DNA of 64,000 nt, taken from positions 723,065 through 787,064 of the forward strand of contig MU130154.1 in NCBI GenBank assembly GCA_015039465.1, read 5' to 3'. This DNA comes from Phlegmacium glaucopus. Its lineage: Eukaryota > Basidiomycota > Agaricomycetes > Agaricales > Cortinariaceae. A program made the position numbers and the translations under genes. Each line of letters starts with the position of its first letter. Positions within the stretch are counted from its first letter, which is position 1. The notes beneath the pieces were generated by a model. It was given only the letters and a program-made list of their open reading frames with translations. It was not told where the DNA came from and did no database searches. This document shows, piece after piece, positions 34,201 to 45,395 of this stretch.

Positions 34201-34327
34201 CCCTTATGTCGTAAATCAATCTCAAACTGGTCACAATCCGGTGATCCCTGTGAAAGTCAATCAAAGTTAAAGTGAAAGTCCCATTTCTATGTCATGAAGA
34301 CCTTTCATCATCCAACTCTCTCCCTCG

Positions 34328-35499
34328 ATGGCCATGCAACGTGCCACCATTACCGGTCTTCGCATTAGATCTCCCGCTGATGCTCGTGTTATCTTCTATT
34401 CCGTCTTCTTGAACATCCTGCCTATGGTTACTCGCCGTCTGGACACTGAAGAAAGAAGTCTAATATCAACGGGATCGGTTTATGTTTGGGAGGAACGAGG
34501 TCCCCACGCAGAACTCACCGGAGTAAGCCTATCGTCAGAAGCATTGACCATCAGTGGAGTTGACTCTGCTTCAAAGGTAGGTATTGAACGATGGACAGAC
34601 GGTAAGCGCTGTATACTACCAAACTGAAACTTGCACTCACCACGAAGATAGGCATCCGATGGGGACCATCTAGAGTGCGAGAGGTTGGAAGAAATTTCCC
34701 TTATCCATACTCCTCGGTTGGTTGACGGTATCATCATGTCCAGGGGTTTCTTTTTTACCACGAGAAGCCAACTTCACAACAGCTGTTCTCCCAAAACATG
34801 TACGATCCCGAAGCTCCGAGTTTCGTCGATCGGTCACTGATATCTTTCCGCTAATCCAGGTCTCATCCAAATCATGATCCCTCACGCTCATTCTTGATTA
34901 AACAGACATACACTGTATTCGTTGATACCCCCAAAGGACAGCGAAAGTGGCATCTCAGTACAGCTTCTTTGAATTCCTTCTAGCGTATATGCTGATCAAA
35001 TATAGTTGCTTATTTCACAGAAGATACTGTCAATGGGTTGCGTTCTATTGACGACATTCCCCAACTGGCATCATTATCCGTCCCACATGGGAAATTCAAG
35101 AGTGCTAGATCTGTCAAAGGAAGAACCGATCATATCTTCAATCCAGAGTCTGATAGTCAAGGATTTCCCCGACTTGAATACGTGCCACATGCACCAGGGA
35201 CTTCTCCGTCAATCTCGCCCACCAGTCCTGCCCCAGAAGACACATGGCCTGATAATCCAGTTGCATCAAAATACGAGCCAACGCCGGTGACCCCCACATC
35301 TCATTACTCAGGCAAGGCGCCGTCTGCCAGTGAGACTCTGAAGGAAAGCCTTGTTCCACTTCATTACCTGCAAGACAATGCACCACCTCGAAGGGACCCC
35401 ATGGATGAAAAAATCCTCATGCTCCTCAATACTCATTCATTTCAGGCCGATGACCCACAACGTAGGTTTGGTACCTCGAGGCCTATGTTTGAGGGTTAA
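34328..35499 (+). CDS. WOPR-domain (Gti1/Pac2) transcription factor, copy 1
   Basis: Fungal-specific DNA-binding regulator of the family that includes Wor1, Ryp1, Gti1 and Pac2, which control morphology and development. WOPRa: ATITGLRIRSPADARVIFYSVFLNILPMVTRRLDTEERSLI..VYVWEERGPHAELTG/VGIERWTDG/IRWGPSRVRE (introns 34523-34576, 34603-34650), then GFLFYHEKPTSQ. WOPRb: SFLIKQTYTVFVDTPKGQRKWHL/IAYFTEDTVNGLRSIDDIPQLASLSVP. The tail is Pro/Ser-rich with SPTSPAPEDTWPD. It ends with SLVPLHYLQDNAPPRRDPMDEKILMLL, a motif shared with copies 2 and 3. Start: ATG at 34328, directly before the conserved domain as usual for this family. It is isolated, with 5.6 kb of gene-poor DNA upstream. Confidence 0.92.
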
Positions 35500-36531
35500 T
35501 ACGTTAACGTTACACTATGAACCCTACTTTCCGACTTTTGATATTATTTTGGACATTGTACTTGAAATGCCTTGCGATAAGATCACATTTACTTACTTTC
35601 TCACGACAATATGGGATCGACAACTGGAGCTAGAAAGGGAAGATTTTCAGAATTCAAGAAGCAGAGCTGGCCCACCGAAGATGATTGATTCGAGGTCCCT
35701 ACGCAAAAAAATTTACTATTGAGATCATCTCCAGCGAATATTGTGGTTTAGCGTGGACTTGAAATGAGCAACTTGAATGGAACAGAGCTGACAAGCATTT
35801 TTACATACTTTTATGGTCGGTTCCGACACCCAAGCCCAATCTATCAAATTTACGGTACTCATATAAATTGTAATTACACGAATATATTGGGTCCCGTTAA
35901 TTGGCTTCAATTTTGCACGTATCTAGTCTGCCCTTGAAAGGCGGTGCAGAAGGCAACGTTGTATACACCATACAGTTAATACAGACGAGCGGGACGCCGG
36001 CGGTGGGAGTCAAGTCCTCCGATTTACGGCAGATAGCCATATGACTTGAAGGCCAAGGATAACTTCATTTATACTATCAAGTAAGTGTCAGATAGAAACC
36101 CACCAATCTCTGCTTAGCATCCATGGAAAATTATTGAAGAACTAGAAAACTATCAGAAATAAAAAATAGAAAATTTAACCTTTCATTTTGCTTATCAAAA
36201 ACACTTTTTGAATGACTAAATATGCCTTCAAGCTCGAGGATCGACCCACTAGGCGCTGGGTGTCGCTTACGACCAGTCAACCTGTTTGGGATGGGTAAAA
36301 CCGGTGTCTTGACGCGATAACAGACTCATACGATTGTCAAATAAAATCAAGTGCAAGGTCTAAGGGTGCGTCCTCAGGAGATACGAAGAGTAAACTGGTA
36401 CCAAGCATGAAGCCAATACTACAAGTTACTTAGCAAGTTAAAGATGTGGCGCTCCATATGATATGGGCCCTTGTCTCCTAAACTCCAAGGTCGCTTGATT
36501 CGCGATCCGACGGAGACGGGTGGCTGCTCTT
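35500..36531. other. Intergenic, nothing supported
   Basis: About 1 kb between the WOPR-1 stop and the DUF3844 gene stop (tail to tail). Open frames are short, with no recognisable motif or repeat. Confidence 0.5.
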
Positions 36532-37687
36532 TCAATCCTTCTTCATATTCACGGCAGTCGCTAATAGAGTACTCGGCAGAGGCTGCTCACCGACACTGTA
36601 TAGCAGGGATACAGAGCCGATAAGGAGGATGATTATCACGATAACGGTGCCGGAAAGTAATACAAATGGACTGTCACAGAGCACTGAGCCACAAGACTGT
36701 AATGGAGCAGAGTTTACATACCCGCTAATGTCCTTTCGTTCACAGCTCTGTCCAGCCCATGTCACGGTCTTAACCTTGTTTCCTTCCCCTGTCTTTGTGA
36801 CGCCACAGCTGCAGACAAAGCAAGTGCGTCCAGCCTTAGATGCTTGAACACAGGTTCCTCTTCCTGAGCAGGATGACGTGGAGTTGTTACAAACATCTAG
36901 AGTCGTAAAGCACGTTGATATCGACCCGATTGGTTGCTGGGGTGAGGGAGTCTGGGAGGGAACGGAAGTTTGAGACTGTTGTGGTGTCTGCCGTTTAAAT
37001 AAAGATGGGGAAGGCGGAGGAAGGGCGAGGATTGCAAGGTTGAAGTTGTCGTCATCAAGAATTTGTTCCAAGTATGCGCGCAGCTTGTCTGCAACTTGAA
37101 GATACTCATCGCTTGATGGTCCGTACGTCTGTCCAATGTCATGGAGTGTAGACAAATCCATTGATGCGAATGCGGGACTTTCTGCAGATTCAAAGAATGA
37201 GACCAGCGATTGTACGTCTTTTGAGTGACCGAAATCATAAGAGCTATACAACGAGGCGAAATTGTGTCTGGCACGATGAAGATAGGTAGAAATCACGGAG
37301 GAGAGTGAGGACATTGACACCGATGGTGGTGTTGCCAAGGTAAACGAGAGTCGTAGCGAATCTGGTACAACAGCTTGAGGGAACATTGAGGTTAGGCGAC
37401 CGCAAAAAAAATCCGAAATAAAGAGGACCTTGCACATCACTTTCTTCCAAAGTAATTAACAACGTGTTCTTGAGGCCTTGTCCAACAAACCATTCTTCGT
37501 GGCCTAGATTGGATGCATCCTGTAGTGGTTCAAATTGCTCGAGGCCAAGATGACGCGAAAGCGCAGCACTGGCATCCGCTGGCGACAAAGACGAAGGAAG
37601 GAAATTTGAAGAAGGCGAAAGATACACATTAACGGCTTGTGACAGACCCGCCAAGAGTAGTAGGACCAGCGAGAATGGTGCTAACAT
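36532..37687 (-). CDS. DUF3844 (Vps3844-like) ER/vacuolar membrane protein
   Basis: Type I membrane protein. The signal peptide is MLAPFSLVLLLLAGLSQA (37687-37634). A luminal domain follows (LSPADASAALSRHLGLEQFEPL, GLKNTLLITLEESD), joined by an intron with a weak GTCCTC donor to VVPDSLRLSFTLA, FASLYSSYDFGHSKDVQSLV and YGPSSDEYLQVADKLRAYLE. A Ser/Pro/Gln linker leads to an EGF-like Cys-rich block, CFTTLDVCNNSTSSCSGRGTC..CFVCSCG...WAGQSCERKDIS, then a transmembrane helix (FVLLSGTVIVIIILLIGSVS) and a short tail ending MKKD. The Cys pattern plus WAGxxCxRKD is the DUF3844 signature. The family is linked to vacuolar sorting; the detailed role is not known to me. Confidence 0.87.
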
Positions 37688-37829
37688 GGTCTGAATGTTG
37701 AGGGGGAACGACGAGGAGGGTATTTACTGGTGTTTATTTCTGTCCATGACAATTTATTTACATAATTTAAATTTAGTACGAGTCTGCGAGTCAAGCGCGT
37801 CGGACGTCCTTCCGACTTCTCTCATCATC

Positions 37830-39432
37830 ATGGAATCTATCCTACATCGTCTGCATAATCTCTTGTTTCCATTTAACTGGTAATGTATACTTCGGGCTGA
37901 CTCTTTCTATTTGAAGGCCTTACAGCCTTCCTAGCTGGTTTGTAACAACAGGTTCAGTCAGATTCCAGCCTGCCAAAGCCAAAGGGCCTCCTCCCGATCT
38001 GCCACTAGAGATATGGTTGGAAATATTTGAGTTTGCGACCTATGTTCACCAAGCTGCCACTATTAAGCCTTTGGATCCCTTCACTCCTAAACGCATCAAC
38101 ACGGATGTCACGAGCGCAAATGCACAGGCTGCTCTTCGACTTGCAATGAGGACTAAGCTGGCATTGGTCCTCGTTTCTCGTTCCTGGAGGCAGGCTACAA
38201 TGCATTTACTCTATGAGCATTTGCTGATCCGAAATCCAACACGTGCAAACGCGATTTCTCAGGTTCTTGAAGAAAGTAGTCGTGTACCAGAAGGAGATAC
38301 GGGTCCTGAAGTCACTCAAACTCAACCCTCCGGATATGGACGTTGGACTAGGCATATCGAGATTCATACCTTTAGTCGTGGCGCAGGAGACATACGCTAC
38401 CTTCAAACCCTTTTCCGGATCTTCCGTTACTGTCCTAATACCAGGATCCTAAGCGGAACCTGGATATATCAATTGCCCATTGAATTTTTGAATGGGCTGT
38501 CTAAAGTATACGGGCCCTCGCTATCAGCATTGTACTGGAAGGAGAGGAATGATGGTCCTCCTGAGAGCTATATTCCCCTCTCGACGCCAGAGTTTCTTGG
38601 ATCATTTCGATCATTACGCGTCCTGGATATTAGACATTTTGTGGGTGCAAATCCGTGGTCTCGTCGAGGGTGCACACGAGCACCCACCCTTCCTCTCCTT
38701 GAAGATCTCATTCTCTCCACCCATCCCAGGAGCTTGTCTACTGCCACTATCCTTCAACTGCCAGCATTGCGCAACCTGATATTACGAACTCCGACATACG
38801 ACGAAAGGAGTGATGCGCCGCTTATTGCATTCCTCAAAGTTCACGGCCCGTCACTCGTAAGCGTGGATTTGCCGTCCCCTTCTTCCGACTCCGAGCCAGA
38901 AACGGATTCCACGATATCTCGGAGAACTTTTTCTCATATCAATCCCGATCTCTTCCTCAACCCTGACCATTGTCCGATTCTCGAATCAATCACTTTTCCA
39001 ATAACATCTCCACCATTAGTTCCCCAAATCCAATCTGCCGTTCGTCGTATTGGTCTACGTGGCGTTCGCTCAGATGGGCTCTATCCTGATAAACAGTCCA
39101 TGACGAGGGATCACCTCATGGCCATCACTCCTGACAAATACCCCGAATTGGAGTTGGTCCAAACTGTGGGCTACCTTGTCGACGCAGACAAGAATGATGA
39201 ATTGATCAAAGATATCTTCATCTGGTGGGTTGAGAAATTTGAGGAAGTTGGGATTGATTTCCTCGACGGAGAAGGCGTACTGTGGGCATACACGGAACCA
39301 ATCAATTTTAAGGAATCTAATGTGGTCAGGGCGAAGGACCCGGATCCTCCATGCAACGCCCTGTCAGAGATCCCTCGGGAGAAAGTTTCAATCAAAGACG
39401 AGCACCATGAGGCCAAAGATCAACGTCAGTAG
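37830..39432 (+). CDS. F-box-type protein with LRR-like region
   Basis: The first exon MESILHRLHNLLFPFN joins by a short intron (acceptor about 37930) to KAKGPPPDLPLEIWLEIFEFA, an F-box-like helix pair (LPxEIWxxIF), followed by LALVLVSRSWRQATMHLLYEHL. The rest (~residues 120-520) has irregular leucine-rich segments (SLRVLDIRHFV, LPLLEDLILSTH, LPALRNLILRTP, GPSLVSVDLPSPS) as in the many basidiomycete F-box proteins. It probably recruits a substrate to an SCF ubiquitin ligase via Skp1 (family inference). The C-terminus is acidic and charged (EIPREKVSIKDEHHEAKD). The main exon is intron-free for 1.5 kb. Confidence 0.8.
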
Positions 39433-39728
39433 TTTGAGAATTTATCAAGTTATCTATCTTCCAGAGGTTTACTAACTAACAACAGACATCGAGAAGTTAT
39501 CATAACAGCTCTTCTATGTCCTCAAAAGCTCTTGCTGGTTAGTTCCAGAATGTGGAAGTTGATCGTTGCTTACACCCTCTTTCATGGACATTCTTGAATT
39601 ACAATCATTTAAGCTAGTCTAATTTTAGGGTCTGGCCCGTCCCTGTGTATGTGAAAGCTCTAAACATATCTGTTGAAATTCGAAGCTCTAGATAGATCAG
39701 AAAACTCGTTCGTGTAGCATATCATAAT

Positions 39729-40958
39729 TCACAGTCTATCCAGAACGCGCATGGCCATCTCGAAACCAAGGAATGTCGCACCGTTAGCGAAGGGTGAACT
39801 AAGAAAAAAAAGAGGAAGTTATTCCGGTATGATTCATAGCTCGATACAACAGATAGTACATACCGAATGAGTGTAGGTCCCAGCCCACGTGTAAATGCAC
39901 CAATGCCCTCGGTACGCCACACAGTACGCACGCAATCCAGTGTTGAAGCGTATTTCTGACCTGTTGCAGGTGTAAAGCCATCCGTTTGCATTCGCGATTT
40001 GATCATATCTATAGGGTATATCACTGCCCAAAGCTTCGATACGGAGTTATTACGGGGAAACGATAGGGGGAAATTTTGAACTCACGGCATAGCCAGCACC
40101 AGCACCGTACAGAATGGCGTTTGCAGGGCTAATTTGGTCTCGTCGGATTCCTTTCTTCGCCATTTCCCATTGTACCAATTTCTCATACGTTAGGAAATAC
40201 ACGCCATATCCGGTGGCCTCGCGAAGGAGTGTAACAGCTTGGCCTTTATAGATACCAGCTATGCCTCGCTGTCCATATATTTTTTTAATGGCATCCCATG
40301 GCCCATTATACAGTGGATTGGTGTTTGATTGGGTTTGCAAGCCTGGGGAAATATGTTAGGAGGTCCGAAGAAACATTTTAATCATGACTCACGAATACGG
40401 ATGTGTTCAACAGGACCAGAAACTATTCCGTTCGAAAGACCAGCGAAAACACCGGAGACAAAGAGCTGTTGACTTGTGAGTGTTTTGCCGCCCTCACCCC
40501 CTCGACCGACCGCAAGGTTTTGGCTTGCAAATATTCGCTTCGCGTATTCCAAAGCACCAAACTGGATAGACACGCAGACACCAATCCCCAGCAACGGCGT
40601 CAAAGTGCCCTTATAAAGGACTCAGCTTAAAATTTTCGCGACTGATGAGAAGTGGCAGAACAAGCACACTTTGTAAAAAGCTAAGGGGCCTTCATGTTTC
40701 AAAATACCCCCAGCGCAGTGCATCATCCCCGAGTACGTGCCTTTTGGGGCGGTTTGCATGCGCTAAAAGGCTGATAATAAATTTCATAAATTGAGTATGC
40801 ACAACACGTTTTACGCACCACTTTGACAATGTCGAATGGTTGGCCAACCAGTACCTAAAAAACGGACAGGTCAATTGATAATTCCCTTTGGAGAATTTCC
40901 TGACCTGGGCAATTCCACCAACGGTTCCCGCAGTCAGATCCTTGGCTGTATTCGACAT
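39729..40958 (-). CDS. Mitochondrial carrier protein (Ymc1/Ymc2-like)
   Basis: Six-helix inner-membrane carrier of the SLC25 family, nearest to yeast Ymc1 (organic acid/glycine/glutamate-linked transport); the exact substrate is inference. The three signature repeats are visible after joining exons: QPFDIVKVRMQT (split by an intron, 40855-40740), GPVEHIRIRLQTQ (about 40420 across the intron to 40340), and YPIDMIKSRMQTDG (~40015-39980). Other blocks: AKDLTAGTVGGIAQVLVG, HEGPLAFYKGTLTPLLGIGVCVS, IYGQRGIAGIYKGQAVTLLREATGYGVYFLTYEKLV, WRTEGIGAFTRGLGPTLIR and SPFANGATFLGFEMAMRVL. Start MSNTAKDLT at 40958, without a long presequence, as usual for carriers. Divergent from the zinc-finger gene (281 bp). 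Confidence 0.9.
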
Positions 40959-41239
40959 TGTCTGATGCTTAGAGGAAGACTGCACGATAAGTTCCGCGCC
41001 CAAAAGTAGAAAATGTTGAAGCACAAACACGAGCAAATGTACCTGATAAGATAACCGACCAGCGTCCTTAGATCCAAACATGCACATATAATCTCGGCCC
41101 TGCAGAAATTTCTGAGTTCTTTGTACTTCATACAAACTGCATGGTCCTCAATTGTAAATATCCTCGACTTTTTTCTTCCTTATTACAATATCTTAAGGTT
41201 GAGCAAGATATATTACCTCCATAGAGCGCCACTGCAGCT

Positions 41240-43168
41240 ATGGAAGTCACAAATCCTGAAACAGGTGAACACGAAGAAGTATGGGATGAGGACGACGACG
41301 ATTATGATGAGGACGATGAGGACATCGATGCCGAGGCCCAAGAAATTGCTCGGCGACTAGGCGAAGAACTCTGGGCAGACATCAGCAAGGTTAATGCTGA
41401 GCGAAATGCAGCCTCGTTGTCAAACCCGCCTGGAATTGAAGCTGAACCACAAGTGGGAGCCTCCTCGAATGAGGCTGGGGTCGTAGGCAATGCTTTACCT
41501 GCCTCCCCCCAACGAAAAGAAGACCTCGTTATTCAGACAATGTGGGCCATTCTCACTCTTGTGGACAATGACCCACTTGCAAAGTCGACCCTTGCATCGA
41601 CGTATATCCCCAACGGCAGCAACGTCTTAGAAATCTTGAAGCAATGTACCACTAGTGGAGGTGTTACAAAAGGTACCGCTGGGCCTCTCAGTCAGATTCT
41701 TGTAACTCTTGCAAGGTCTGACACGCTTTTTGGTAAATTGAAGCGTTCTAACGCGTCGGCTATCCAACTGGACAAGGGTAAACGGAAACGAGAAGATTTC
41801 GATGAGGGGCAGCATGTACAATCTCATGCACATAAACGACCATATATTCCAGATAGTGACCTTCAGAAGCAGGTTATTGAAGCAGTTCAAGTGATATCGC
41901 AAGCATTGGGAACATCACCGGTGCAAACACTCGATCCGTCCCTGGTTTCTTCTATCCGTCTTCACCTCCACCAAGTATTCCTGTTTGCCGTCACTTCCTC
42001 TGCGGTTGGTGGCCCTAATATGTACGCACTGCAGGAGATTAGTGGCCTTATACAGGTCATTGGAGTACTTAGCGGAATTCAAATTGGGCAACCGCCAGAT
42101 TCCATCGTTCATTCACCCAGACCAACTTTTCCGCCTAACCCCGCGTTTCCATGGCACAATGCCCAACCAGTCCCTCTTGCGACGGACATTGGGACGGCCG
42201 TTTATCCTTGTCTCGTTGCAGGCTGTCACAAAACTTTTTCTCGTCTGTACAGTTTACGCGCCCATCAACGCAGTCACTCCGCGCACCGTCCGTTCAGGTG
42301 CAGTGCATGTCCTGCATCTTTTGCCCGAAACCACGATTTAAAGCGACACCTGAAGTTGCATGACAAAAAGGCATGGAGGTGTGAAGGTTGCAATAAAGTA
42401 TTTTCCAGAAGAGACGCTATCAAGCGCCACAAAACTGGAATAAAAAACCGAGGTCCCAAGAGTGGACTATGTTTGGTAGCGGAGGTGACTGAAGTACAAT
42501 TAGATGGGGAGGACGGAGAGGACTCCATCCGTGAAGAAAGGAGAGCGAAATTATGGAACGGTATTGCCATGAGCGAAGCGAATGATGCATCTAACCCCCA
42601 AGTGACTTGCACCGATGTTCATGTCTCGGAGGAAGGTGAGATCAACCCTGCTATCGTTGCTGGAATCCAGGCAGCCATCATGGGTCTACATGGCCGTCTC
42701 CAAGGACTAGTTGGTAGCGTCCTTGGCGTCCCACTGAGCCACCCAGTTTCTATGCCTGCGAATTCATCTACGGGGCAAGCCACATTAGCAAGTGTCATTG
42801 CGCGTGCCCAATCTTCAAACCTTCCCTCCTCTTACTCAGTTGTTGGAGCTCGAACGCCAGTCGGCACAATAGCCACGAACGCTCCAACTTTCAACTTACC
42901 ACTCGCAGGAGAAAATTCGTCGCAGGCTCAAACGCTCGGCGAGAACCTCGAGAATCATATCCCCCTTCCATCTCTATCGATGTATGGACTTTCGGATGAA
43001 CAGACTCACCTCCTTGAAATTGCTATTGCGAACGCTGCTTCAGCGGCTCAAGCCCAAGCGGAGGCGGAGGCTGCGCTTGAGGAGGAAGAGGAAGAGGACT
43101 ACGATCAGGATGAATATGATCATGATGAAAGTGAGATGGAGCGAGACCAGGAACAAGTTGCCATATAA
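41240..43168 (+). CDS. C2H2 zinc-finger protein, putative transcription factor
   Basis: Intron-free, 642 residues. Very acidic N-terminus (WDEDDDDYDEDDEDID). Three adjacent fingers: CLVAGCHKTFSRLYSLRAHQRSH (~residues 322-345), CSACPASFARNHDLKRHLKLH (~353-374) and CEGCNKVFSRRDAIKRH (~380-397). The third lacks a normally spaced second His (HKTGIKNRG follows), as in several fungal three-finger regulators. The region after the fingers is Ser/Thr/Ala-rich (AIVAGIQAAIMGLHG). The C-terminus is an Ala/Glu helix (NAASAAQAQAEAEAALEEEEEEDYD) ending in a second acidic tract. The acidic tails suggest activation domains (inference). Target genes cannot be told from sequence. Confidence 0.88.
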   Translation: MEVTNPETGEHEEVWDEDDDDYDEDDEDIDAEAQEIARRLGEELWADISKVNAERNAASLSNPPGIEAEPQVGASSNEAGVVGNALPASPQRKEDLVIQTMWAILTLVDNDPLAKSTLASTYIPNGSNVLEILKQCTTSGGVTKGTAGPLSQILVTLARSDTLFGKLKRSNASAIQLDKGKRKREDFDEGQHVQSHAHKRPYIPDSDLQKQVIEAVQVISQALGTSPVQTLDPSLVSSIRLHLHQVFLFAVTSSAVGGPNMYALQEISGLIQVIGVLSGIQIGQPPDSIVHSPRPTFPPNPAFPWHNAQPVPLATDIGTAVYPCLVAGCHKTFSRLYSLRAHQRSHSAHRPFRCSACPASFARNHDLKRHLKLHDKKAWRCEGCNKVFSRRDAIKRHKTGIKNRGPKSGLCLVAEVTEVQLDGEDGEDSIREERRAKLWNGIAMSEANDASNPQVTCTDVHVSEEGEINPAIVAGIQAAIMGLHGRLQGLVGSVLGVPLSHPVSMPANSSTGQATLASVIARAQSSNLPSSYSVVGARTPVGTIATNAPTFNLPLAGENSSQAQTLGENLENHIPLPSLSMYGLSDEQTHLLEIAIANAASAAQAQAEAEAALEEEEEEDYDQDEYDHDESEMERDQEQVAI

Positions 43169-43404
43169 ATATTGATTGCAAAAAAAACATGGATTACAAT
43201 AAATGTAGGTTGGTTCGCTTTCTTTCTTATACAAATGTTGTCTTGACGTGCAGGTAAAATACAGCGTTTAAAACCCCCCCAGCCTAAAAAGTTCCAGGAA
43301 CTATGAACGAATTTCATGAAGTTGCGCCCTGTTGCGATCGTCAACAAAATTCTCGGAATTATCACATCCACTCTCACCCGACAAGTTAGGCATATACAGG
43401 CCAG

Positions 43405-43611
43405 TTACATCTTTGATTTTCGATCTGGTTTTCGAGTGGCATTAAATCGTGTTTTTACATCCGCGTCGATTCGCCGCCACTTTTCTTGATTTTCCAAAGT
43501 CTCCCGTTTCCATGCATCCGCTATTGCTTGTGCAGGGGACGATGCTAAACTTGTAGAGCTGGCATTTTTTCGAACGCTCTGTGGTGACGGTGACGGTGAA
43601 TCGGTGGCCAT
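43405..43611 (-). CDS. Small Ser-rich protein, 68 residues, unknown
   Basis: Starts MATDSPSPSPQSVRKNAS, has a Ser-rich N-terminus and a charged helical half (AQAIADAWKRETLENQEKWR) ending RKPDRKSKM. A good 3' splice-like tract (TTTTTTGACAG) stands directly before the ATG, so an intron in the 5' leader is likely. No family recognised; the balanced composition supports a real short gene. Tail to tail with the zinc-finger gene. Confidence 0.45.
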   Translation of the reverse strand: MATDSPSPSPQSVRKNASSTSLASSPAQAIADAWKRETLENQEKWRRIDADVKTRFNATRKPDRKSKM

Positions 43612-43844
43612 CTGTCAAAAAATTGAAGCATACAAATGAATGAGATGATGCAAACAATGCGTACAGGAATGAGGAGCCCTTCGTCGAGGGTGTGTATAAG
43701 AAGATTACCTGTCCATTTTTATATCAGCATTAAAGCCAAGGGGTGAGGTAGAATGCAGAGAAATATTACTGGAGCTCAACGGACGGACAGTACGCCAAAA
43801 TTGCGATTCACACCCGTGAACGTTAGAACAAAGGGGATCCTATA

Positions 43845-44117
43845 TCAGGAAGGTTGAAAGGATGTTACTAGGACAAACGCAATCGAAACATGCCTTTTCG
43901 GGACGAGAATTATGTCGTCAAACTCGGCCAGAGCGGACAATGAGGCAAATGGTATAAGGATGTTTGGCTCGTGAAGCTTTGAAGAGTGAACGTTGTATAT
44001 GAGATGTTCGTAATCTACAGTGTAAAAATCCTTTATAAGGGCAGGGAAATGCGGAAATGCGGATAACACACTTGGGCCTGAGATATATTTGATGGCCTGT
44101 GGGATTGACTTTGACAT
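43845..44117 (-). CDS. Short open frame, possible gene, unknown
   Basis: Ninety codons without a stop, starting MSKSIPQAIKYISGP and ending FVLVTSFQPS. An in-frame intron (donor after the codons for SGP, acceptor before TTACGAACATC) could join to YEHLIYNVHSSKLHEPNILI. There is no recognisable domain. It may be a small gene or chance. Confidence 0.25.
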   Translation of the reverse strand: MSKSIPQAIKYISGPSVLSAFPHFPALIKDFYTVDYEHLIYNVHSSKLHEPNILIPFASLSALAEFDDIILVPKRHVSIAFVLVTSFQPS

Positions 44118-45395
44118 AGAATTTGATTAGACAGCACACGATTACAGCGAGTTTTTCAGACTCGCGTTAAACGCGAGGTCGAATCCTTTCTATCCTTTCC
44201 TTTTAACCCAACCGGACCCGTTTGCAATTTCGGAAGAATGACGAAGAGAAGCCCTGAAGGAAGGTCAAAATTATGGAAAAATGAGCTGAGGCTAGAGCAG
44301 GAATTTTGGCCAAAGCTTCGACGCCCCAGCATCAAGTTCTAGCAGCCGCGCATGTTCCGACCCCCCGAGGTCCTTGTGATCGCCAAGTTCCTCTCGTAAG
44401 GACAGACGCACTGGATTTATCGCAACGCTCGGACGGGATATCTTCCGGGAACAAGGGATTAGTAGAAAAAATCCCCATTTAAGATCCATTAATAGGAGGT
44501 AATTACCGGCGTAAGAGATCGTCTAAAGTATTCAACAGATTGATCAGTCGACCCTGGGTACAAGCAATTTCGCTATTTGGCGTCGGGAGGAGAGGTATAT
44601 AGTGCGCACTGGGTGCATGACGTTACATGCAGTCTAAGGCGTGCATCGTGTCAAAGTAACATGTTGCCACGAACACCGACGTCCGCGTTATCAGCCGCAT
44701 CCGCCCTAGTAGACAATGAATAGAAAGGGCCACCATTACCACTGGAAGAGATCCGAAGCTGGGATGACCGGGAAGGTAACCGTTTTGAAAAATGTAGGTT
44801 CCGTGATCATGATTTCTCAGCGTGGAGCTCCCTTGAGATCCATAAAATGTACATATTCGGGTGTAGTTGGTCGGCGCTACTAGTAGTACACTTACGGCTA
44901 GTAGCTTGAGGTAATGCTTTGACATGAAGGAGAAACACGCCACCTGCCCGACCGCCAAGCGATAATCGATGAATTTCAAGCTAACCAGCAATGAGGGGAC
45001 ATACAGTGTACTCAAACGGATTACATATTAGTCAGGCGCCTATTGATTCAAAGCAGTCACTGATATCCTGAATCGGTAAAGACCCTTGATGCGCGTCCCA
45101 GAGGGGTATGTAGCAGTGTCATTACAGAGTGCCAGTATCAGCACTGTCACTGAAGTCCGGATGTTATTGGATTATGTCAAACCTAAGGCATGAGGCAAAA
45201 AGCCTCGAGGTGATAGATTTCCGCATTATCAAAACTGGCAGGATAGAAATAATCGTTACGATTATAGCACATCAGTCAGTCAGGGATTCAGGCCTCAGGG
45301 TTTGGGTAGCCAGCTCCAACGCGTTTCGTTCATAATATATATTAAACCCACATGAAACTCCGTTTCCGTTTTAATCCCGTTAAAACATTCGGTCC
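44118..45395. other. Intergenic, no gene supported
   Basis: About 1.3 kb. A 130-codon frame on minus (45015-44623) has a hydrophobic stretch (YLKLLAVSVLLVAPT) but no recognisable domain, and I leave it uncalled. A B-box-like GGTCGAATCC near 44178 has no matching tRNA stems. Confidence 0.45.

Larger units (their letters stand above)
28710..34327. other. Gene-poor, AT-rich, repeat-bearing region
   Basis: About 5.6 kb without a supportable gene. Open frames here (for example 29511-29915, 31304-31588, 32135-32593, 33538-33867) are short, lack splice-linked partners and resemble nothing I know. The stretch holds a 0.3 kb TIR element (30204-30504), a hairpin cluster (31097-31233), poly-T/poly-A runs and long AT-rich segments. 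No transposase or reverse transcriptase motif was seen, so if this is transposon-derived it is non-autonomous or decayed. Confidence 0.55.

Noticed and set aside
44165..44190. B-box-like GAGGTCGAATCC, possible tRNA
   Set aside because: No T-stem, acceptor stem or anticodon arm can be paired around it.
44623..45015. 130-codon minus ORF with a hydrophobic segment
   Set aside because: No recognisable domain and no supporting introns; the hydrophobic run alone is not enough.
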